A stretch of DNA of 64,000 nucleotides from positions 186,001 through 250,000 of the forward strand of contig NZ_JBHSTP010000001.1 in assembly GCF_042660285.1 (NCBI RefSeq). The letters are read 5' to 3'. This document shows positions 1 to 8,211 of the stretch, piece by piece. The DNA is from Luethyella okanaganae (GTDB lineage: Bacteria; Actinomycetota; Actinomycetes; Actinomycetales; Microbacteriaceae). The translations under genes and the position numbers were made by a program. Under the pieces are notes generated by a model. That model was not told where the DNA came from. It made no database searches and saw only the letters and a list, made by a program, of their open reading frames with translations. The stretch's first letter is position 1; every line of letters begins with the position of its first letter.

Positions 1-237
1 AGGGCGGGAGGTGTCGAAGAGCTGCTCGACGACGACGATCTCGTTGACATCGGTGATGTCGAGGCGCTTACGCGCCGCATCGCCCGTTTGTTGGCGGACC
101 CGCACGAATACGATCGCACATCGACCGAGAACTTGAGCAGGTTGAGGGACCTCGCAGAGCTGACGACCGAGGCGCGGTTGATAACCTTCTTGAAGGGCGT
201 CGCCGGCTCGCGTTCGTCGCCGGGCTCAAAGGCGTAG
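1..237 (+). CDS. Glycosyltransferase, C-terminal end (partial)
   Basis: The reading frame is open from base 1 to the TAG at 235-237 and encodes the last 78 residues of a protein that starts outside the window. The opening GGVEELL...DIGDVEALTRRIARLLADP matches the C-terminal part of GT4-type (GT-B fold) glycosyltransferases, where an acidic loop binds the sugar nucleotide and is followed by 'ALA..I..LL.DP'. The last 12 bases overlap the 3' end of the convergent epimerase gene. A role in polysaccharide or glycoconjugate synthesis is inferred from the fold signature and the sugar-nucleotide genes alongside. Donor and acceptor cannot be named. Confidence 0.7.
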   Translation, partial: RAGGVEELLDDDDLVDIGDVEALTRRIARLLADPHEYDRTSTENLSRLRDLAELTTEARLITFLKGVAGSRSSPGSKA

Positions 238-1080
238 TCTCGGCGCGAAATCGAGGATGTCTGCTGCTCGTGTGATGTCGGCGCAACTGTAGCTCTCCCG
301 TTCTTCGCCGACGAGGTCGAAGTAGAGTTCGCGGCGCTCGCCCAGGCGTTCGAGAAGCGCGCGGTTCGACGTCGGGACTCCTGTCCCGATGTTGATCACC
401 TGGTGTCGCGCGGTTAGCTCCGCATCGACACAGGCCATGATCGCGTCGACCACGTCGTCTACGTGGACGTAGTCGCGAACGAAACGATCGAGGCCGTGTA
501 TCCGGACTGGTTGATCCGGCGTCGAGGTCAGGAGTTTTTGCACAACAGAGTCGGTGAAGTCGTCACCGTACAGATTGAAGATACGAAGTACCACAGCCGA
601 AAGATTCGCTGACGTCTCGACGCACTTCACAAGGCCGCGTTCGGCGAGTTGTTTCGTTGATGCGTAGCTTGAGGCCCCCCGAAGAGGCGTGCCCTCGTGA
701 ATCGGCTCGCGATAGCCATCGCCGTAGACCGCGGCAGTTGAGGTGAAGACAATGCGCTCAGTGCCAAGCTCAGCGGCGATGCCAGCAAGTGCGATGGTGA
801 CTTCGACGTTGATCGCATTGGCTAGCTGAGGGTCGTTGTCACACGCGAGGCCGGTGATCGATGCGAGGTGGATGATCACGTCGGGGCGCGCAGTGGAGAC
901 GACTGAGTGCAGACGAGGCATGTCGGTCATGTCGAACGCGAACGCGTCGTCACCTCGTGAACCGTCCGTGTAGTGACGAAGGAAGACTGCTTCTACCCCC
1001 GATCTCGACTCTAGCCGCCTACGGACGGCACGGCCGAGTCTGCCGGATGCCCCGGTTACAAGAACTTTCATCGCGATCAC
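226..1080 (-). CDS. NAD-dependent epimerase/dehydratase
   Basis: A 284-residue extended SDR. The N-terminus VLVTGASGRLGRAV carries the NAD-binding GxxGxxG signature, and SSYASTKQLAE supplies the catalytic YxxxK with serines before it (SSYAS-TK). Length is a little short for the family (about 300-330). GTG at 1080 is preferred because GGAGG lies 7 nt upstream; an in-frame ATG at 1071 is the alternative. Such enzymes act on nucleotide-linked sugars in the cytoplasm (4-epimerases, 4,6-dehydratases, reductases); the sequence does not say which. It converges on the glycosyltransferase and diverges from the next epimerase across a 482-bp gap. Confidence 0.8.
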   Translation of the reverse strand: MIAMKVLVTGASGRLGRAVRRRLESRSGVEAVFLRHYTDGSRGDDAFAFDMTDMPRLHSVVSTARPDVIIHLASITGLACDNDPQLANAINVEVTIALAGIAAELGTERIVFTSTAAVYGDGYREPIHEGTPLRGASSYASTKQLAERGLVKCVETSANLSAVVLRIFNLYGDDFTDSVVQKLLTSTPDQPVRIHGLDRFVRDYVHVDDVVDAIMACVDAELTARHQVINIGTGVPTSNRALLERLGERRELYFDLVGEERESYSCADITRAADILDFAPRLRL

Positions 1081-1562
1081 TTGGCTGCCTCCCGAAAGCT
1101 CTCCCTCACTTCGGAGATCGGTGGTCTCCTCGACAATAGTGCCATTCGGGCGGGACGAGCGTTGGTTCCCGTTCCGGGCGGTCCGAGGTCGTGCGGAGAC
1201 GTCGCGGCCAGTCGCATCCTCTCCCTGACCGCGGGCGACTTCGCGGCGGCAAGCGAGGTATGAAGGCCTGTAACGTAGTGCCCGTGGAGTTCGGAAGTTG
1301 ACGTTTTCGGTGTTGATTGGGGGCCAGATCGGTACATCTCTCAGGCGGGTCCAACCGGCGTTCTAGCCCATGGCTGGGGGATTGAGCCCATGGCGTCGGT
1401 CGATCTCGTTGGGACTGTTTTCCTCGCAGCACTGATCGTTGCTTGTACTTGGCAAAGGATGCCCGGTGCACCAGATTCTCCTTGGCTGTGCCGCATCCGC
1501 CGACGAGGCAGTAGCGGAGAATCTCGTTCTTCGCGGTTCCAACAGAATGGAAGATCCCTATC
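1081..1562. other. Intergenic region between divergent epimerase genes
   Basis: No convincing gene is visible in these 482 bases. Short open frames exist on both strands, but none has a good ribosome binding site with a recognisable protein. The stretch must hold the promoters of both divergent epimerase genes. A short direct repeat around 'agcccatggc' (about 1360-1395) is present. No hairpin, riboswitch or RNA gene was recognised. Confidence 0.5.
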
Positions 1563-2498
1563 GTGCGAATACTGATCACCGGTGGCGCAGGCTTTATCGG
1601 CTCGAATCTCGTGCGCTACCTTTTAGCGCGCGACTCGTCATTCGACATTCGAGTGATCGATGACCTTAGCACCGGGCGGATGACGAATCTCGCCGGGCTC
1701 AGCGTGGATGTGCGGATAGCATCGATCGCCGATGCCGAGGCTATGCGCTCGGCCGTCGAAGGCGTCGATGCGGTCGTGCACCTTGGTGCGCTCGGAAGCG
1801 TCCTGCGCTCAATCGACGATCCCTTCGCGAGTCATGTCGCGAATCTGACGGGCACGCTTTCCGTGCTCGAAGCGGCGCGCTCGGTCGGAGCATACGTGGT
1901 ATCTGCTTCATCCAGTTCGGTTTACGGCGCGAATCTGAAGCTCCCGAAGTCCGAATTCGATTGGACTCGCCCGATGAGTCCGTACGCGGTGACCAAGCTT
2001 GGTGCCGAGGGTTACACGCTCGCCTATCAATTTGCCTACGGAATGGAGACCCTCGCTTTCAGGTTCTTCAATGTGTACGGCCCGCTTCAGCCGGCCGATC
2101 ATGCGTATGCTGCAGTTATCCCGCGGTTTGTCGATGCCGCACTGAATGGCAGGCCGCTCCTCGTGCACGGTGACGGGCTCCAGTCAAGAGACTTCACTTA
2201 CGTCGACAGTGTATGCGCAGCGTTGTACTCGGCTTGCGTGGGACGTGTTGTGGCGCAGGATCCGATCAACCTTGCGTTTGGTACGAATACGAATCTACTT
2301 GAACTCATTGGTGTCATTGAGAGTGAGCTTGGCTTTCCGGTCAAGGTGAGGCGCGTTGCGAGCCGTGCCGGCGATGTCCGTGCGTCTCAATCGGATGGGC
2401 TTCGCATCCGTGAGTACTTTACGGAACTCTCCCCGGTGCCGCTCTCAGAGGGCGTTGCCAGGACGGTCAGCTGGTTCAAGGATCAGCGGGCACGCTAG
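1563..2498 (+). CDS. NAD-dependent epimerase (UDP-glucose 4-epimerase-like)
   Basis: A 311-residue extended SDR beginning ILITGGAGFIGSNLVRYLL, a textbook GxxGxxG motif. Residues near 125-140 give SASSSSVYG and MSPYAVTKLGAEG, the catalytic Ser and YxxxK. FRFFNVYGP and RDFTYVDSV are substrate-domain motifs of GalE/RfbB-like enzymes. The GTG start follows a GGAAG sequence by about 10 nt. It probably interconverts a UDP-sugar for surface polysaccharide, given the neighbouring glycosyltransferase and dehydrogenases. Codon usage looks less GC-biased than in genes further right, which fits a mobile polysaccharide locus but proves nothing. Confidence 0.82.
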   Translation: MRILITGGAGFIGSNLVRYLLARDSSFDIRVIDDLSTGRMTNLAGLSVDVRIASIADAEAMRSAVEGVDAVVHLGALGSVLRSIDDPFASHVANLTGTLSVLEAARSVGAYVVSASSSSVYGANLKLPKSEFDWTRPMSPYAVTKLGAEGYTLAYQFAYGMETLAFRFFNVYGPLQPADHAYAAVIPRFVDAALNGRPLLVHGDGLQSRDFTYVDSVCAALYSACVGRVVAQDPINLAFGTNTNLLELIGVIESELGFPVKVRRVASRAGDVRASQSDGLRIREYFTELSPVPLSEGVARTVSWFKDQRAR

Positions 2499-2585
2499 AA
2501 ACCTTCTGCGAGAGCTGCTACGTGCTCTCCGACACAGGGGCAGCCCGAGCAAGGTATCGTGTCGGCGAGCGCTGGTGTCGTCCGG

Positions 2586-3848
2586 CTACAATCGTTCGAC
2601 GCTTGGTCCACGCAGTCGATTGCGAGTGTCGAGCACCAAAGTCGAGGATTGCTCGATCAACTCGAAATCGAAGCGCGCATGATCTGTCACCAGAATGGCG
2701 ATATCAGCCGCACCGAGCGTTTCCGATGTCAACTCGACACGCTCAACACCGACTGGCCAACGGTGCGCTTCCACATGTCCATCGATTGCCTGCACGAGTG
2801 CGCCATATTCCTGAAGGAGCTCGACGAGTCGAACCGAGGGAGACTCGCGAATGTCTCCGGTGTCGCGCTTGTATGCAAGTCCCACGAGGAGCACGCGCGA
2901 TCCGCGAAGGGCGTTACCTGCGTCGTTGAGCATGCGCATAGTGCGTTGCACAACGTAGTCGGGCATGTGGTTGTTAATGTCGTTGGCGAGTTCGACGAAG
3001 CGAAAGCTCTGCCCGAGCATCTTGCGAACCTGCCACGACAGATAGCTCGGATCGACGGGAAGGCAATGACCGCCAACTCCGGGGCCGGGCGTGAAGCGCA
3101 TGAATCCGAAAGGCTTCGTCGCAGCGGCATCGATCGCCTCCCAGACGTTCACCCCAAGCTGAGTCGCGAAGATCGCGAGCTCGTTCACGAGCGCAATGTT
3201 CACATGGCGGAATGTGTTCTCGAGCAATTTAGTGAGTTCTGCTTCCTTCGGAGTGCTCACTGGCACGAGCTGCTCGACGAGATTTCCATAGAACTCCTTC
3301 ACCCGCGAGAGCGATTCGGCGTCGATCCCAGAGACGACCTTTGGCGTGTTTACGAACCCCCATCTCGAATTGCCAGGATCGATGCGTTCTGGGCTGTATC
3401 CCACGTAGAAGTCGCGGCCCGCGACGAGACCGGAGCCCTGCTCAAGAATCGGCACGAGGAGCTCTTCAGTAGTGCCTGGGTAGGTCGTCGATTCGAGAAT
3501 CACTGTCGCGCCGATGCTGAGTGTCTGTGCAAGTGAGGCGGCGGCCGATTGGATATAGGAGAGGTCCGGGATACTCTCGCGCAGGGGCGTTGGCACCGTG
3601 ATGACGGCGATCGCGAAGCCCTCCGATCTTCGGTAGTCGTCGGTCGGGAGGTACCTGCCGCTCGCCAGCGCGGCAGCCAGATCGGCGTCGCCAATGTCTT
3701 CAACGTATGAGGTTGCGGCGATGAGTCCCGACACCCGTCGGCTGTCGAGTTCGACGCCGACGACGTCGTAACCGACAGCGACCGCACGCATAGCGACGGG
3801 GAGTCCGACATAACCTTGCCCGACGATGACGACTTTTTCGACTGTCAA
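2586..3848 (-). CDS. Nucleotide-sugar dehydrogenase (WecC/WbpA-like)
   Basis: A 420-residue NAD-dependent four-electron dehydrogenase of the UDP-Glc/GDP-Man dehydrogenase family. It begins VVIVGQGYVGLPVAMRA (NAD-binding GxGxxG) and carries GPGVGGHCLPVDPSYLSW with the catalytic cysteine. GGHC(L/I)PVDP is typical of UDP-N-acetylmannosamine or UDP-N-acetylglucosamine 6-dehydrogenases rather than UDP-glucose dehydrogenase, which has FGGxCxPKD (compare 6102-7424). The product would be a UDP-N-acetylhexosaminuronic acid for polysaccharide. Translation appears to start at TTG (3848), after a GAGGGATAGAG stretch; no better in-frame start is seen. It converges with the epimerase gene. Confidence 0.85.
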   Translation of the reverse strand: MTVEKVVIVGQGYVGLPVAMRAVAVGYDVVGVELDSRRVSGLIAATSYVEDIGDADLAAALASGRYLPTDDYRRSEGFAIAVITVPTPLRESIPDLSYIQSAAASLAQTLSIGATVILESTTYPGTTEELLVPILEQGSGLVAGRDFYVGYSPERIDPGNSRWGFVNTPKVVSGIDAESLSRVKEFYGNLVEQLVPVSTPKEAELTKLLENTFRHVNIALVNELAIFATQLGVNVWEAIDAAATKPFGFMRFTPGPGVGGHCLPVDPSYLSWQVRKMLGQSFRFVELANDINNHMPDYVVQRTMRMLNDAGNALRGSRVLLVGLAYKRDTGDIRESPSVRLVELLQEYGALVQAIDGHVEAHRWPVGVERVELTSETLGAADIAILVTDHARFDFELIEQSSTLVLDTRNRLRGPSVERL

Positions 3849-3961
3849 GGTCTCTATCCCTCATTAGATACCGCGAACTGTCTGCTTGAACGTAGCACGA
3901 GCAAATCAAGTCATGTTGCCAGAGCTCGTGGGTTTATGCGCCGTAGTCGACAGGCGCCGCG

Positions 3962-5803
3962 GTGTCTGCCCAACATCCTCCAGCCGAAACCCATAGCATT
4001 GTAGAGGTGAGCAGCAGGGCGGCAGGGGGCGCGATGCGGGCGCGGAGACCATTGGTGCGCAGCGCGAGGCTGTGGGTTCCGCTCGGCGTGTTCGTAGCAT
4101 TCGTGATCGGGGGCGGGCTCGGGGCATGGACGCTGTACCAGGCTGCGAACGATGTGCGAGCCGATCTCGAAGCCGCACGCGCCGAACTCGCTACTGCGCA
4201 GAGCGCCGTCGCAGCGGGCGACACCACGAGGCTCGTTGGGTCGGTCGATGCCGCTGTCGCCTCGGCAGACAAGGCAGTGATCGGCACGAGGGGCTGGCTC
4301 TGGGCATTGGGCGAGGCGATCCCAGGACTCGGCGAGAACTTTCGCGCTGTCCGGGTGATCGCTGAGAGCACGCAGACGGTGACGGCCGAGGTCGGCCAGC
4401 CGGGGGTTGCCATCGTGGCCCGTCTCTCATCGCCGATCGACCCTGCAACCGGTGGCTTCGACGTGACGGTCATCCGCGAGGCGCGGGATCTGACCGCGAC
4501 CACTGAGCAGACCTTCGACCGTGTCGTGGCCGACCTCGGCACGCTCGATGCCGACGCGACGATCGGCCAGATCGCATCGGCGGCCGAGGAGTTCGTGTCG
4601 CTGATCGACTCGGCTCGCTCGGCATTGCCGCCGATCGAGGCCGGAATCTCTGCAGCGAGCATGATCCTCGGCGTCGACGGGCCGAGAACCATCGACCTGG
4701 CGTTCATGAACAGTGCCGAAGCATCGGGGCTCGGGGGAGGGCCGAGCGCTCAGATGCTCATGAGCGCCGATGAGGGGCATCTCTCGTTCGGCCAGCAACC
4801 GTCGAGCGCGAGCTTTCGCAACGGCGTCGATCTCGGCCTGCCGATCGAAGATCCCGTACGCCAGCTCTATAACACGATCCTCACCGACAACATCAACGCC
4901 TCGACAAGCCGGCCCGATCTGCCCTACTCGGCGAGTATTCTCAACGCCTGGCTGCAGCGCGACCTCGGCGTCACCGTCGATGGAATCGTGCTTGCGGACC
5001 CGATGGCTCTCGCGGCCATCCTCTCGGTCACGGGGCCGGTTGCCCTGCCCGATGGCACGCAGCTCGACGCCGGGAACGCCGTATCGATGCTGCTCAACGA
5101 GGCATACCTCAGGTTCTCCGATCCCCTCGACCAAGACGCGTTCTTCAAGGCGGCGGCGTTCGCGGTCTTCGAGAAGCTGCTCTCGGGTGGCTTCGAGCTG
5201 CGCCCGATGCTGAGCGCCTTGACCACCGCGGCGAACAACGGCAGCCTCATGGTGTGGAGTGCCGACCCCGTGGTGCAGTCCGCGCTCGATGGAACCCGTT
5301 TGCAGGGGACGCTTCCCACGAGCAATGCGGATGCCTCGGTGATCGGCGTGTACTTTCGCGATCGATCGTCGTCGAAGTCCAGCTACTATCTGAGCACGGC
5401 GACGACCGTCACCACGAACACGTGTGCACCTGAAGCCCCCACATATACGGTCGAGGTGACGTTAGGGATCTCACTGCCACCAGGGGTGGAGCTTCCCCCG
5501 TACGCTTACAGCCAGCTATATGACTTCTGGCGCACCGAAGTCTTCGTCTACGGCCCGGTCGGCGGCTCGGGCACGGCCGCGACGATTCCGGTCCCTGCCC
5601 GCAGTGGGGAGACCGGTCCGGCCGTCGACGATCTCGGCCGACCGGTCGTCAAGTTCACGATCGACTCCGACGACGGACAGCAGGCCACGGTGAGTGCCAC
5701 CTTCGCGGGCAGGCCCGGGGACGTTTACGCGCCGACCGAGGTGCGCACCACGCCGATGATCAACCCCACCACGGTCACCCTGGTTCAGGCGAACTGCGGC
5801 TAG
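3962..5803 (+). CDS. DUF4012 domain membrane protein
   Basis: 613 residues. An N-terminal cytoplasmic stretch of about 35 residues is followed by one membrane segment (LWVPLGVFVAFVIGGG, about 37-58), a coiled-coil-like region, then a large extracytoplasmic DUF4012 domain with the family's typical features: a 'LGVDGPRTIDLAFMNSAE' stretch near 235 and the later 'SILNAWLQRDLGVTVDGIV' block. DUF4012 proteins are common in actinobacterial and Gram-positive capsule or polysaccharide loci; no biochemical role is established. The position between two nucleotide-sugar dehydrogenases supports an envelope-polysaccharide role. GTG at 3962 is the longest start; an ATG about 70 nt downstream, nearer the membrane segment, is also possible. 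Confidence 0.8.
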   Translation: MSAQHPPAETHSIVEVSSRAAGGAMRARRPLVRSARLWVPLGVFVAFVIGGGLGAWTLYQAANDVRADLEAARAELATAQSAVAAGDTTRLVGSVDAAVASADKAVIGTRGWLWALGEAIPGLGENFRAVRVIAESTQTVTAEVGQPGVAIVARLSSPIDPATGGFDVTVIREARDLTATTEQTFDRVVADLGTLDADATIGQIASAAEEFVSLIDSARSALPPIEAGISAASMILGVDGPRTIDLAFMNSAEASGLGGGPSAQMLMSADEGHLSFGQQPSSASFRNGVDLGLPIEDPVRQLYNTILTDNINASTSRPDLPYSASILNAWLQRDLGVTVDGIVLADPMALAAILSVTGPVALPDGTQLDAGNAVSMLLNEAYLRFSDPLDQDAFFKAAAFAVFEKLLSGGFELRPMLSALTTAANNGSLMVWSADPVVQSALDGTRLQGTLPTSNADASVIGVYFRDRSSSKSSYYLSTATTVTTNTCAPEAPTYTVEVTLGISLPPGVELPPYAYSQLYDFWRTEVFVYGPVGGSGTAATIPVPARSGETGPAVDDLGRPVVKFTIDSDDGQQATVSATFAGRPGDVYAPTEVRTTPMINPTTVTLVQANCG

Positions 5804-5872
5804 CGCGTGGCGGGCTCAGCCCAGGATCCGGCCGCCCTGCGACATCCGCCACCAGATCACGGGCACCGGTCA

Positions 5873-5899
5873 CCCTGCCTGCATCGCGTGCAGGCAGGG
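5873..5899 (+). terminator. Hairpin after the DUF4012 gene
   Basis: CCCTGCCTGCA and TGCAGGCAGGG form an 11-bp perfect stem around a 5-nt loop, 70 bases after the DUF4012 stop codon. There is no U-tract, so it is a terminator-like or mRNA-stabilising hairpin rather than a canonical intrinsic terminator. Confidence 0.55.
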
Positions 5900-5904
5900 A
5901 CACG

Positions 5905-6053
5905 ATGAGCGCGAGAGCGCGGCCAGACAAAGGCGCAAGAACGATGCTCGTCGTCGGCAGTCATGGTCGTGGAGCGCACGAGCGGTTCCGCTCGGGCCGG
6001 TCAGCCGCGGGGTGCTCGCGCACCCGCGGGGTCCAACGCTCGTCATCCCCTGA
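5905..6053 (+). pseudogene. Universal stress protein (UspA) C-terminal remnant, frameshifted
   Basis: In one frame the sequence reads MLVVGSHGRGAHERFRSG. The next frame continues VSRGVLAHPRGPTLVIP and then a TGA at 6051. Joined by restoring one missing base after the codon for the last G, this gives the ATP-binding signature G-x2-G-x9-G-S followed by VSRGVLAH...LVIP-stop, the usual end of a UspA-family domain. Only about 40-50 C-terminal residues survive; nothing upstream resembles the rest of the 140-300-residue protein. This is a decayed gene squeezed between the DUF4012 hairpin and ugd. Confidence 0.75.
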
Positions 6054-6101
6054 AGTCGCCTCCGCCTGACAGAATGGGACGGGTTCGACGGAAGGGTCTC
6101 C

Positions 6102-7424
6102 ATGCGCATCTCGGTGATCGGCTGTGGCTACCTCGGCGCCGTGCACGCCTCTGCGATGGTCGAACTCGGACACGATGTCGTCGGCGTCGATGTCGACGGT
6201 GCGAAGATCGCACAGCTGGCGGCTGCGAAGCCGCCGTTCTTCGAGCCGGGACTGCCTGAGATCCTCACCTCGGCATCGGCGAGCGGCCGGCTCCGTTTCA
6301 GCACCGACATAGCCGACGCGGCAGACGCGACGGTGCACTTCGTCGCGGTCGGCACCCCGCAGACACGAGACGGCCGCGCCGCAGACCTGAGCTATGTGGA
6401 CGCCGCGATAGAGGGACTCCTTCCCTTTCTCAAGCCCGGCGACCTCGTCGTCGGCAAGAGCACCGTTCCCGTCGGCACCGCCGCCCGGCTAGCGTCGGTC
6501 ATCGCCGGGCGGGGCAACGGCGCGACCCTCGCCTGGAATCCCGAGTTCCTTCGCGAGGGCTATGCGGTGAGGGACACGATCGAACCCGACCGATTGGTCT
6601 ACGGCGTGGCGGACGAGCGAGCGGCAGCCGTTCTCGACGAGGTGTATGCCGCGGCGCTCGCGGCAGGCACGCCCCGCATCGTCACCGACTATGCCACGGC
6701 AGAGCTCGTCAAGGTGTCGGCGAACGCCTTCCTCGCCACCAAGATCTCCTTCATCAATGCGATGGCCGAGATCGCCGAGGCGACCGGCGCGGACGTCACC
6801 CAGCTCGCGGATGCGCTCGGGCACGACACGCGTATCGGCCGCCGTTTCCTCAACGCCGGTGTCGGCTTCGGAGGGGGGTGCCTGCCCAAGGACATCCGCG
6901 CGTTCACCGCGCGGGCGGAGGAACTCGGTCGCGGCGAGTCCGTCGTGTTCCTCAAGGAAGTCGACGCGATCAATCTGCGGCAACGGCAACGGGTCGTCGA
7001 TCGTGCCATCGAGGCGCTCGGAGGTTCCGTGCACGGCCGGAAGATCGTCGTGCTCGGCGTCACATTCAAGCCGGAGTCCGACGATGTTCGCGACTCTCCC
7101 GCGCTCGATGTGGCCGTGCAGCTCAAGGGCTTGGGAGCCGACGTCGTCGCTACCGACCCGCAGGGCATCGAGAATGCGCGGCTGCGGCATCCTCAGCTGA
7201 GCTATGAGCCGGACCTGGATCTCGCGCTCCGCGACGCCGACCTCGTCGTGCTCGTGACCGAGTGGCGCCCGTACCGCGACCTCGACCCCGTGCGGGTCGG
7301 TGCGTCGGTGCGTGCCAGGACGATCATCGACGCCCGCAACGTGCTCGATCCGGAGACCTGGCGGGCCGCCGGATGGCACTATCGCGGCATGGGGCGTGCC
7401 TCGGGCGCGAGCGTTCTCAGTTGA
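6102..7424 (+). CDS. ugd: UDP-glucose 6-dehydrogenase
   Basis: 440 residues, normal length for the family. The N-terminus ISVIGCGYLGAVHASAM binds NAD. GTPQTRDGRADLSYV-like and GKSTVPVGTA blocks follow, and the catalytic cysteine lies in GVGFGGGCLPKDIRAF near residue 262. The C-terminal UDP-binding domain includes GVTFKPESDDVRDSPAL. It oxidises UDP-glucose to UDP-glucuronate with two NAD+ in the cytoplasm, feeding glucuronic-acid polymers. GGAAGGG 5 nt before the ATG is a good ribosome site. Together with the WecC-like enzyme at 2586-3848 the locus can supply two different uronic acids. Confidence 0.93.
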   Translation: MRISVIGCGYLGAVHASAMVELGHDVVGVDVDGAKIAQLAAAKPPFFEPGLPEILTSASASGRLRFSTDIADAADATVHFVAVGTPQTRDGRAADLSYVDAAIEGLLPFLKPGDLVVGKSTVPVGTAARLASVIAGRGNGATLAWNPEFLREGYAVRDTIEPDRLVYGVADERAAAVLDEVYAAALAAGTPRIVTDYATAELVKVSANAFLATKISFINAMAEIAEATGADVTQLADALGHDTRIGRRFLNAGVGFGGGCLPKDIRAFTARAEELGRGESVVFLKEVDAINLRQRQRVVDRAIEALGGSVHGRKIVVLGVTFKPESDDVRDSPALDVAVQLKGLGADVVATDPQGIENARLRHPQLSYEPDLDLALRDADLVVLVTEWRPYRDLDPVRVGASVRARTIIDARNVLDPETWRAAGWHYRGMGRASGASVLS

Positions 7425-7554
7425 CCCTCGGGCCTCAGCCGCTCGGGTCGTGAGTGCGCGTGCCAGCCTGAGGCGCGCCGCGATCCGTCGCGTTCAAGGT
7501 TCGCGACCGCGTGCGGTCCGTGCTGATCCCGGCTGTCGGACCCTGTCGCCGATC

Positions 7555-7863
7555 TCACCGATGCCGACGGATCCCCTCCGCGATCTGCTCGACAGAGGGG
7601 ATCCCGGCGAGACCAGTCTCTGTGCGATACACACGGCACGCGAGATCCGCTGTTCTTGCACCGTCGGGGAACGCGTCGGACCCGTCGATCAGAATCGTCG
7701 GCGACCCTGCGAATGGCGCGTTCGCCGCCTCATCACGCGTCGCCAACAGCCGGAACCCGATGCCGACCGAGCCCAGCCCGGCGGAGTCCAGGGCGGCCCG
7801 CACCCGCTTGCCTGCCTCGACCCAGTTCTGGCACTCGTCGATGTGTAGAATCTCGACCTTCAT
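7555..7863 (-). CDS. Thioredoxin-fold protein (merB-associated type)
   Basis: 102 residues from the ATG at 7863. MKVEILHIDECQNWVEAG and FAGSPTILIDGSDAFP match the small actinobacterial thioredoxin-like proteins often found near alkylmercury-lyase genes; cis-proline is seen in GSPT. Most relatives have a DCPNW motif; here a single cysteine lies in DECQNW, so classical CxxC chemistry is not expected. An upstream in-frame ATG at 7914 would add 17 residues with no family resemblance. It stands alone, converging with ugd. Function unknown; a metal or thiol role is only a guess. Confidence 0.65.
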   Translation of the reverse strand: MKVEILHIDECQNWVEAGKRVRAALDSAGLGSVGIGFRLLATRDEAANAPFAGSPTILIDGSDAFPDGARTADLACRVYRTETGLAGIPSVEQIAEGIRRHR

Positions 7864-8003
7864 GTAACCATCATCACACCGGACGATCTCCGATTGGCGT
7901 GCCGAAGCGAGCATGGATCAGCGCGACGTTCCCGACCGGCGACCACCATCAACACCAGCACACGGCCAGCTCATCCGCGATTGCCAACCCCAGAAACCAC
8001 AAA

Positions 8004-8025
8004 CCCCCCTCCCAAAGGAGGGGGG
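8004..8025 (-). terminator. Intrinsic terminator of tRNA-Pro
   Basis: CCCCCCTCC / GGAGGGGGG form a 9-bp GC-rich stem with a CAAA loop. On the minus strand it is followed by TTTGTGGTTTCTG, a T-rich tail, about 50 nt after the tRNA 3' end, which fits termination of the tRNA transcript. Confidence 0.65.
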
Positions 8026-8077
8026 GAAGTGAACCATGTCCCGACACATCCTGGAAGGATGTCTCGACAAATCACAC

Positions 8078-8153
<76 letters not shown>

Positions 8154-8211
8154 GTGGCCCCGAAGAGCCTCCATAAGAATAGCCGATAAATCACACGGCC
8201 CATGCACACCG

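Noticed and set aside
1106..1579. A 157-residue minus-strand frame between the two epimerase genes
   Set aside because: No recognisable domain and Arg/Pro-rich low-information sequence; it covers the region needed for two divergent promoters.
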